From Antedon mediterranea (Eukaryota > Echinodermata > Crinoidea > Comatulida > Antedonidae): a stretch of 64,000 nt of DNA. The notes beneath the pieces are model-generated. The model ran no database searches. It saw nothing but the letters and a program-made list of their open reading frames with translations, and had not been told where the DNA came from. Positions 56,134 to 64,000 of this stretch are shown here, one piece after another. The stretch is from the NCBI RefSeq assembly GCF_964355755.1, contig NC_092678.1, positions 2,813,922 to 2,877,921 on the forward strand, written 5' to 3'. Position 1 is the stretch's first letter. Every line of letters starts with the position of its first letter. Made by a program: the position numbers and the translations under genes.

Positions 56134-56672
56134 CGTATCCAACAATGCATTGAATCTAGTTAAATTTGAGCCAGAGCCAATCGGGCTTGCTTATTAAGCT
56201 TTATGCACAATTATATAATCTAATTTTCAAACGGATGTTTATTGAAGTGCCGCACACGATAGGCCATGTCACATGGTAAGTAATGTTTCTATTTATAGTT
56301 TATTGACACGAATAATAAAGAGATAATAAATGTATTTTAAATTTATCGGTTTAAATTTTCATATAATTTTTTTTTTTTTTTTCACATGTGGACAACGACA
56401 AATCAACATGTACTGCAACCAAGACTGGTAACAAACATAGTAAGTATGTTTTAGTTTGATAATTTATTGTAAAAATAAATAGCTATGCAAAGAAATATGA
56501 CGATAAAAATACAATACAAAACATGAACTTTTTATTAAATTTTAACTTTTTATTAATATTACAAGCTGAGCAATTGCGTTGTACTTTGTGAAAGAACACC
56601 TTTCTGCTTAACAAGTTTTTCTGTTAGAAAGACATTAAAGTATTTGTATGAATGTGAAATATTGTTTTTTAG

Positions 56673-56789
56673 ATTTCCAAATACTTGTATGGAGTAAGCC
56701 CACCTGGTAACACTCATGTTATGGGGATATCATCATGGTTCACACCAGAATGTATCTGCCAAATAAGCTCACATCACATAATAATGGTA
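56673..56789 (+). other. Exon-like segment, unrecognised
   Basis: Acceptor-like TTTTTTAG and strong donor ATG/GTAAGT bound a frame open for 38 codons (ISKYLYGVSPPGNTHVMGIS and onward). No family recognised; it could be a non-coding RNA exon or chance. Confidence 0.25.
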
Positions 56790-56850
56790 AGTACCAAAAA
56801 TCTTGTAATAGTAACCCACACCCAAATAGTAACCCCCCTTCAATAGTAAC

Positions 56851-56963
56851 TGTAATATACGGATTAGTAGAGCACCCTCTATGTTAGAGAGTATAAGGAT
56901 AGAGAATAAAATGATGGCGAAGCAAGCACATGTGTTTCCGTGTATTTATTAACGGTACGAACA
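56851..56963 (+). mobile_element. Possible short 5' LTR of the Ty3/gypsy remnant
   Basis: A TG...CA segment (TGTAATATACGG to GGTACGAACA) lies directly before TTTATATTGGCGACGAGGAT, a sequence type that follows the 5' LTR in Mag-like Ty3/gypsy elements. No second LTR copy was found downstream, so the boundaries are tentative. Confidence 0.35.
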
Positions 56964-56999
56964 TTTATATTGGCGACGAGGATAAATATGTGAGTTAAT

Positions 57000-58220
57000 A
57001 TAATAAGTGAAGGATAAGCTGACAAAAGAACAACTTAATTGAAGATAAATTAAAGAGAGTGGCGTCACACGATCTGTTAGCTCGTACGCTGACTAGATTT
57101 GACCCAGATGAAAACCCGTCCAACACAGCGGCGAGGTGGGATATGAATAGCCAGGCTAGATACGTACTTCATAGCAAAGAGTATTACAAAGGATGAACAG
57201 TCCCAACTGTTGCTTTTAGCCAGGACTAAAGTCTATGACATTTACAATACATTGGCAGAAAGAAACGATAAATTTCAAAATGTGAAAGAAAAATTAACAC
57301 AACATTTCAGTCCTGACACGGCTACGAAATATGGCCAAGCACTGTGAATTTGCTGATCTGGCTAAAGAACTAAGAGCACAAATTTTACAGAAAACTGTAA
57401 ATAAGAAGTTGCGCAGAGAATTCTTGAAACAACCTGATTGGACATTAGACAATGTTTTGAAGGAAGCCAGGGCTATATAAGTGTCGGAGGTATGAGCAAC
57501 AGATATGGAAAAAGTAGAAATTCATAAAGTACAAACTGGACACAGACCAGTTCAATCACAACCACAAAATACAAAATGTCGAAACTGTGGAGCCACAGGG
57601 GAAGTTAGAAGCTTTCTTAGTATGGTTAATTATAGCACAAAGTATGTGCCCGATTTTGCGACGAAAAAGAAAAATGTTAACTTTGTGTGGAAAAATGAGC
57701 ACCAACAAGCATTCGATGAGTATATTCCTTGCACTTTGTAATGCACCAGTCATGGGTCATTTTCAAAACGCGAAAGAGACATTTGTGATAATTGACGCAA
57801 GCCCTGTAGGAGTATCCGTGATCCTTTCACAAAATACGCCAAAGCACGATGATAACAGAATAGTAGCATATGCCAGTCAAAGCCTGTCCAATGTAGACAA
57901 AAGACATTCGCAAACGGAAAAAGAGGCACTTGTCATTGTCTAGGCAGTGGAACACTTTCATTTATTTTTATTTGGAGAAAAATTTACGCTTATCACCGAC
58001 ACAAGCTTTTGGAAGTTGCCTTTTGAAGTTATCTATGGAAGTTCCACATCAAAGCCATCAGCAAGAATTGAACGCTGGGTACTACGTCTTCAACCATAAA
58101 CTTTTGAAATATAATATAAACCAGGTGACCAAAACCCTGCTGACTACATGTCAAGACACCCAGTTTATACTTGTAAGTATAATGTTAATGACGATACTGA
58201 AGAATATATAAAATTTATAA
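57000..58220 (+). pseudogene. Collapsed Ty3/gypsy retrotransposon: gag remnant joined to reverse transcriptase/RNase H remnant
   Basis: A gag-like stretch (LARTLTRFDPDENPSNTAARW near 57080, then a frame with LREFLKQPDWTLDNVLKEAR-like sequence near 57420) runs to a partial zinc knuckle (CRNCGATG near 57580). This is joined without a break to the RT thumb/connection (FLSMVNYSTKYVPDFA near 57615), so protease and most of RT are missing. RNase H follows (FVIIDASPVGVSVILSQ near 57785, RHSQTEKEAL near 57905), then ADYMSRHP near 58140. Frameshifts and an in-frame TAG at 57940-57942 show that it is dead. Confidence 0.8.
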
Positions 58221-59340
58221 CACTAGAGGGTGAGCTCGCTTTGCTCGCTCTCCCTCTAGGAAGTGTAGACGATGGTTCTCTGAATGATAATGACTCGGGA
58301 CGTAAACAGTTTTAGAAGGACATTCTGGCCTGGACAATTTCGGTCGGTTACCGTTTTGATATTTGTAAAACTAAACGTACTCACTAACCAAAGTGTCTTT
58401 GATTAATAGCGTTTAAGGCGTATAGTGTTTATTGTAGATATGAAAAGTGGTAAAAAAGAATAACAAATGCTTGGTCAATTGTAGATAACAGTCCGAAGAA
58501 ATCTACTAAAAATAGTATAATTGGGTTATAAATATAATATTGTGGATGGGCGTTTATTAGATGTATTTGGGGTGGGGTTGAGTAGCGAGATATTATTTTA
58601 ATTGATGTTTTATTGGGGAAGTGTTCCGGGCGTTTATTCAAATAAATACCATCCTAATTGGTATAATTAATACATTATTCCGCGACACAGTGGCCTAAGA
58701 AGAAAGACGTTTTAGACGGCTTGCAAAAAAAAATGTTGTTAATGCTACTAAATTGGTCGCTTAATTTTACAAATCTCGTACAAAACTGCTGAATGGTGTT
58801 GAATTTTTAAGGATCACTAAAAAAGGCAAAAAATAACAGTAATTTGAAATCTTGATTTGAAAAGCAGCCATGTTTTGTAAGTTGTTGCATCACATATCAT
58901 GCAACTTGCTCACAATGGGTGAATCTACAAAAACCATGCTGGGCCGCCAAATTAAAACAGTGTTTAGTCTCGGCAGCCGTCCAACCGTATCGACTGATCA
59001 CATAGTTTGCAGTTTTAATTATTCCTGGATCAATGCTCAGTATAGTCGGTCGAGTTTGAATCTGTGAAATGTGTAAGTAAGTATCACCGCTTTAACAATT
59101 CACAATGTGTGAGCATTTTGAGGTAATTAATTTGTATGATTTAGGTTGTGTTTCCGCAGCTTTATGTCCATGCATTTATAAATTTCTGAATTGCAACCAA
59201 ATTTGATCCTCGTCTTCAGATAAATTATTCTTCTTCTATTAACCCATTTAGTAGCACCTCCGTTGGTTGGCCTAAGTTGGTAAACATCACCTACGGTATT
59301 TGTTTTATACAGTTACAATGTATGAAGTTTCCGAATATTA
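58221..59340. other. Non-coding DNA between two retroelement remnants
   Basis: No supported gene. The segment just after the gypsy remnant holds a short inverted repeat, TAGAGGGTGAGC/GCTCTCCCTCTA, at 58226-58259. Confidence 0.4.
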
Positions 59341-60186
59341 TCGACCATCAAAGTGTTCCCTGCAAATTAGAACTCGCTCACCAATTTTGAACTGTTCAGA
59401 ATTTTTTGGTGGATGACGTCTTTCTTCCCTATCCGCAGCCGCTCTCAGCCTAGAACTCACCACTTCTGCTGCTCTTTGCATCATTTTTTATTGTTGCTCT
59501 ATATAGTCTTCATCCCAAATTGAGCTTGCATTATCTAGGATAAGGTCGATAGGCAATTTTGGTTCTCTCCCCATCATCAATAAGTAAGGCGTAACACCGT
59601 TCACCGTATGTTGGGTGGTATTATAGATAACTACTACATGTCCTAGCATCTCAGACCATCGTCTTCGCTCTGCTGGTTTCATAGCTCTCAATAAGCTGCA
59701 CAAAGTTAAGTTTGCCTGTTCCCAACTGGGTGGTAACCTGAAGTTCTGGATTTTGTTATGTTATACAGTTTGCACAAAGCCAAAGTTTTTACTCTGATCT
59801 GAATGAATTCAACCGGGTACCCCATAGCAAACAAACCAATGATCTTTCAGAGCTCTCTCTACCCCCTTTTGCGGACTGGTCTTTGCAAGCGACAGTAGCA
59901 GCAAACTTTGAATAGGCATCTGTCATTACAAAGACATCTTTGAACCCTCCTATTCCTCTGTCGAGCTTTAGGAAATCAATAGCTAAAGTTCTAAAGGTTT
60001 GAAAGCGAGAAGATGATGTAGTGGTGGTCTGATTTTAGAGGTTTGTGATTTACTCACAGCACACCGAAAACATCGGCCTTGGCTTCTGGCTAATAAGATC
60101 TGGAGTACCAGTGGTGGACTTCGCTGTGTGGTTAGGCCTTGGAGTGCTGTCGTTAATGCTTGTATCATATCATCCATCTCTGCCAT
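59341..60186 (-). pseudogene. Ty3/gypsy integrase remnant, opposite strand
   Basis: Reading on the minus strand: end of a zinc-binding segment (CFRCAVSKSQTSKIRPP), the start of the catalytic core (LAIDFLKLDRGIGGFKDVFV, then MTDAYSKFAATVA), the middle Asp region (GVPG, then HSDQSKNF), the C-terminal core (YNTTQHTVNGVTPYLLMMGR), and a downstream segment with FKIGERVLICREHF. Several stops and frame changes interrupt it. It is oppositely oriented to the gag/RT remnant at 57000-58220, so it is a second insertion or an inverted part of the same one. Confidence 0.75.
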
Positions 60187-60345
60187 ATTGCTATGTTAAA
60201 ATATGGGAATAATTAATCTATGCACAATGTCAATATGTAGTATAATAATGGACTAAAGGATATGCAATTAAAATAAAAAACAAAGCATTAATGAAAAATA
60301 TCACTGATGAAATTTTAAGAAAGAATGTCATTTTATTGTTTGCAG

Positions 60346-60465
60346 GAAAATTGGTGCTAGGGCAAGTAAAACAAATTGCCCGTTGACGTTGCCAACCCAT
60401 AAAGATGATACTAGTCTGTGGCAGTGTCGATTCTGTTTACAGGATGACTTTCCTGAACTAAGTGA
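60346..60465 (+). other. Exon-like segment with a CxxC motif, unrecognised
   Basis: Acceptor TTGTTTGCAG and donor GAG/GTACCT bound an open frame that includes LPTHKDDTSLWQCRFCLQDD then FPELSE. The amino-acid composition looks protein-like, but I cannot name a family. Confidence 0.3.
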
Positions 60466-60970
60466 GGTACCTAAAACATTACTTATTAAACAAATATTTG
60501 CGCAAAGTATCTACATAAATTAATATTGTAGTATGAGAGGACAGGTCTATCAAACATCTCCAAATCAAATGCTTAAATCTTCCCTTGCACGTTGTGTAGT
60601 GTCCATGTAATCAGTGTGTTTTTCTTTGTCATGTTTCTAATTTTATTCATTTGATTTTGTGTAGGTATGGAGTCATCTTGAAGGTGGTAATTTACCCAGG
60701 TCAAGCAATTGGTGTCAAAGTGCGTCTTTATAATGGGTTGATGTGATTTATTCCAACAAAAGCAATTAGTGATAAACATGTTAAAAACCAAGAAGATAGT
60801 GAAGGTAGGTTTAACATAAATACCATTTATCTTTTAATTAGTACTTAAACCAAACCTTTTGCTATTTAAGCCTATTTCAAGATCACACTAATGTCATTGC
60901 TTAACATATAACTTCATGATGATCTTACACATTGTAGAGTGACTAAGGTGGATGTTGATATGTTTATGGT

Positions 60971-61108
60971 AGATCTAAGAAGCAGAAGCTCAGACCTCTA
61001 GGACAGCAAAGGAGAATGGGTGCCACAGAAAAATATTTACAAACAACCATGATGCAGCAGATGAGGCCACAAGAAAGAGGACAGTATAAAGAAAGCTTAG
61101 CCAATCAA
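60971..61108 (+). other. Exon-like segment, basic and Gln-rich, unrecognised
   Basis: Acceptor TATGGTAG and donor CAA/GTGAGT bound about 45 codons including KKQKLRPLGQQRRMGATEKY and LQTTMMQQMRPQERGQY. It could belong with the segment at 60346-60465 to one plus-strand gene; the joining exon was not found. Confidence 0.3.
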
Positions 61109-62229
61109 GTGAGTTTACAGTTTGTAATGAAGTCGTTGCTCCACCAAGATCAGGAAAACTTAATTTAGAATATGGTCTGGTATTGTTCCATACTCACCAT
61201 ATTAAAAGTTATAACAAATAGATTTAGAAACATGTATAGCCTACATCATACAGAAGAGCTAGCTACAAATGCTTAATAACGTCTGTTTTCAATATTTGTT
61301 CTTCACAGCTTATATCAAGCGTGTTATTGTTCATTTAACAACATTACCTTCAAACATGCAGAGAAAGTTCTGGTGGATATGGACCAAGGAGAGGCATTGT
61401 TAAACCAATTTGCATGTATTCTCTATAAAATCCTTTTTTTTGTCTTGTGTGTGTTCGTCCCACTTTTATTATCATACTCTGTTATAAGTATTATATTTTT
61501 AAAGCATATTTTTTCCTCTCGTTTATATGTTACAATGTTAAAAGTAAACATTTGCTGTATATGCATAAAATGATTGATTTTGATGTTTGTAAAATCATAT
61601 TAAAAATAATTAAATTATATAAAAAAAATGGCAATAAAAAGATGATAAAAATTGATTAAAAACGTACTTTTGACAGTTGTCATTATTCTATAATGTTCGT
61701 GTTCGGGTAGAGAGGCTATAAACTCAGGGGAGGAATATAAAATACTCTCCCTTTTCACCAAGACAAAAAAGGATGACATGAGTATGAAGAATGAACAAGT
61801 TTGGAAATAAGATATTTAGAATGGATAGCATGGAGTGATCTATTTAATGAGAACCGTAAGGTTAGAGTCTATAGAGTGTGCAAGTCCAAAATAGTATTTT
61901 GGTTCTGTGTGTATGTGAGACGCTTCATACCCGGATGTAAACTTTAAAAAAAAAGGTATATATCTATACTAAAAAAAGACTTTAAATAACTTTATACATC
62001 CAACGCCTTAAATTAAATTCCCACTTTGCTTGAGATATTGGAATGGATGCTTTGTTATTAATGTGTCTATAAAATATCGAAGATTTGTTTTTCTCAATAA
62101 ACTTATATCTATATAATATACATAATATAATAACAGGATTTTTATAGCGCACTGTAGGCATATATACTTTGCATGAGCAAGTATAATAACAGCGCACTTT
62201 GATAAAAGTACTTTGACAAATTATTAAAA
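61109..62229. other. AT-rich DNA, nothing firmly recognised
   Basis: An open frame at 61373-61573 begins MDMDQGEALLNQFACIL and then becomes hydrophobic low-complexity sequence; not supported as a gene. Confidence 0.4.
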
Positions 62230-62965
62230 TAAAAACAAATTGTATAACGAATAAAATTCGGAACTACTGTATTTACGCCCATTGGTTTGTTATACACTAT
62301 TCCTTCACTTCAATATGTAGGCTAACAAATTAAAGCAATAGGAACTTTGACTTTACGCAAATACATAACGAAAGTATAAAAATGACTATATTATTTTTGG
62401 TGTTTTTCGTGGTGTATTAATTATTTGATACGTAGAGATAAAAAAAAGTGGATAAAAATCGAATGAAAAACACATTGCTGCGGAAACACGAATTAAGTTT
62501 ATTCATTTACATTTTATTTTTATTTCACTGGTTTCAATACAAATCGGGGTTTTTTTTAACAAACAAACTGCCAATCAATACAATTCGGAACTACTTACGG
62601 CCATTGATTTAGTTATACACAGAGTATTCCTTTACTTTGAAATATCTGTAAGCTACAAAATGAAAGCATTATTGGATTTGGGGTGCGCCTCAGATAGTTA
62701 CAACGTGCATGAGCGGGACAGACTTCTGTCAATCAGTCGGCAGAGATTACACAATTTTAGTGATAACATGAATTGGTAAGTTATCGAATTAAGATGTAAA
62801 GTATTGGAAATAATAACAATGATTATGACTCAACACAAAAAGTAGTCGAAATTAGATTGGTGTATTTTTCGTTGATATTTGATATTTAGCGGAAACACGA
62901 CACTCATTTGGATTCATGTGTTTGTGTTTTTACAATTTACATTTTTGTTTATTTCATAGTTTTTT
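62230..62965. repeat. Diverged tandem duplication with a unit of about 350-400 bp
   Basis: Blocks recur in the same order: AATTCGGAACTACT (62257, 62581), GCCCATTG or GGCCATTG, TTATACAC, ATTCCTT, GCGGAAACACGA (62479 and 62888), then TTTATTTTTATTTC- or TTTGTTTATTTCATAG-like ends. Similarity is patchy, so the duplication is old. A GTTTCCGC block also occurs inverted at 59150. Confidence 0.6.
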
Positions 62966-63127
62966 ATATTCTCCTCAAGTATTCTCAATTGTTCTTTACG
63001 TCAGAGTAGGGCAAAACATCTAATCACTCAACTCCCTGACGCAAAACTACAATTACAATCCTGTTGGTGCAGTAGGGCCTACCCGCTGCTTACTTGGGCT
63101 CGAATCTAACCACTAGCCATCAGCGCA

Positions 63128-63199
63128 AGCTCGGTGGTCTAGAGGTATATACGCCAGGCTAGTGATCTGGAGGTCGTGGGTTCGAGTCCCAACCGAGAA
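63128..63199 (+). tRNA. tRNA-like sequence (possible SINE head or tRNA-Thr pseudogene)
   Basis: A box TGGTCTAGAGGT and B box GGTTCGAGTCC are near consensus. A 5-bp anticodon stem CCAGG/TCTGG encloses the 7-nt loop CTAGTGA (anticodon AGT if functional). The acceptor arm pairs only over five bases (CTCGG/CCGAG), the D stem has a mismatch, and the T stem has one mismatch. This is more likely a tRNA-derived SINE or pseudogene than a working tRNA. Confidence 0.5.
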
Positions 63200-63222
63200 C
63201 TACTACTACTAAGTATTCTCCA

Positions 63223-63738
63223 ATGAACAAGGGGAAGAGCGACTTCCCCGCTATGAACAAAGGAAAGAGCGACTTCCCCGCTATGAACAAGGGGAAGAGT
63301 GACTTTCCTGCTATGAACAAGGGGAAGAGTGACTTCCCTGCTATGAACAAGGGGAAGAGTGACTTCCCTGCTATGGACAAGGGGAAGAGTGACTTCCCTG
63401 CTATGGACAAGGGGAAGAGTGACTTCCCTGCTATGGACAAGGGGAAGAGTGACTTCCCTGCTATGGACAAGGGGAAGAGTGACTTCCCTGCTATGGACAA
63501 GGGGAAGAGTGACTTCCCTGCTATGGACAAGGGGAAGAGTGACTTCCCTGCTATGGACAAGGGGAAGAGTGACTTCCCTGCTATGGACAAGGGGAAGAGT
63601 GACTTCCCTGCTATGGACAAGGGGAAGAGTGACTTCCCTGCTATGGACAAGGGGAAGAGTGACTTCCCTGCTATGGACAAAGGGAAGAGTGACTTCCCCG
63701 CTATGGACAAGGGGAAGAGTGATTTTCATGCTATGAAC
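63223..63738. repeat. 30-bp minisatellite, about 17 copies
   Basis: Units read AAGGGGAAGAGTGACTTCCC then TGCTATGGAC with exact 30-bp spacing. The first few units are diverged (ATGAACAA, GAGCGAC) and the central units are nearly identical. All frames stay open because 30 is a multiple of three; the open frames at 63139-63819 are artefacts. It starts 23 bp after the tRNA-like sequence. Confidence 0.95.
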
Positions 63739-64000
63739 ACAGCCGATGCATTCTCTATACTAAATAATAACTGTGAACTGATTATTGTCATTGCTTTCCA
63801 CAATAAAACTACTATTTGATTGTTTTATCAAACAAATAAATAGATAAAATAAGCCAGCGTGTTAAGAGATTTTCATAGAATTTAGGCGCCTCTTCTAATA
63901 GGACAAATTAGTTAAAGCAAAATAAATGTAAGTGGTAATGGATAATATATAAAATGGCCGTTCGTTAAAAACACAACACACACTCGAACCTTGCAAACAA
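63739..64000. other. Terminal AT-rich DNA
   Basis: Nothing recognised. Confidence 0.5.

Noticed and set aside
63139-63819. Open frames of 125-198 codons in several frames at the 30-bp array
   Set aside because: Same cause: a 30-bp unit keeps several frames open at once. The GWDSNPRPPDH tail is a translation of the tRNA B-box region, a familiar artefact.

Overview
This is a eukaryotic window: AT-rich, with short phase-consistent exons, GT-AG introns plus two GC-AG introns, and very abundant small DNA transposons and minisatellites. It contains no bacterial operons. The gene content, a Ty3/gypsy remnant and a SINE-like element fit a marine invertebrate, most likely a non-vertebrate deuterostome such as an echinoderm. 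The species cannot be fixed from the sequence alone.

Layout. (1) 140-14907, minus strand: a 36-exon gene for a protein of about 1,888 aa. It has seven degenerate cupredoxin-like repeats, a chitobiase/hexosaminidase C-terminal-like domain, two fibronectin type III (FN3) domains, a 272-aa acidic Ser/Asp/Asn-rich insert and about four more FN3 domains. There is no signal peptide, and the N-terminus fits an N-myristoylation motif. I do not recognise a named orthologue. (2) 14908-20841: intergenic, with two MITEs and a 53-bp minisatellite. (3) 20842-28340, minus strand: a complete 13-exon ceramide kinase gene (CERK, 538 aa). (4) 28341-28859: a 519-bp divergent promoter region. (5) 28860-53366, plus strand: a complete TBC1D22-type Rab GAP gene (489 or 487 aa). 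It has two alternative exons that each encode the catalytic arginine finger. Two consecutive introns consist almost wholly of unrelated minisatellites: 55-bp units over 9.1 kb, then 36-bp units over 3.1 kb. (6) 53367-64000: gene-poor DNA with a 31/35-bp minisatellite, a collapsed Ty3/gypsy element on the plus strand, an integrase remnant on the minus strand, a few unrecognised exon-like segments, a diverged tandem duplication, and a tRNA-like sequence followed by a 30-bp minisatellite.

How the genes relate. CERK makes ceramide-1-phosphate, and TBC1D22 proteins are Golgi-linked Rab GAPs. From memory, human CERK and TBC1D22A are also head-to-head neighbours on chromosome 22q13, so this pairing looks like old microsynteny around a shared promoter. 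All three gene models were built by hand: every splice phase matches and each coding total is divisible by three. Most long open frames at 49-52 kb and 63 kb come from tandem repeats whose unit length is a multiple of three; they are not genes.
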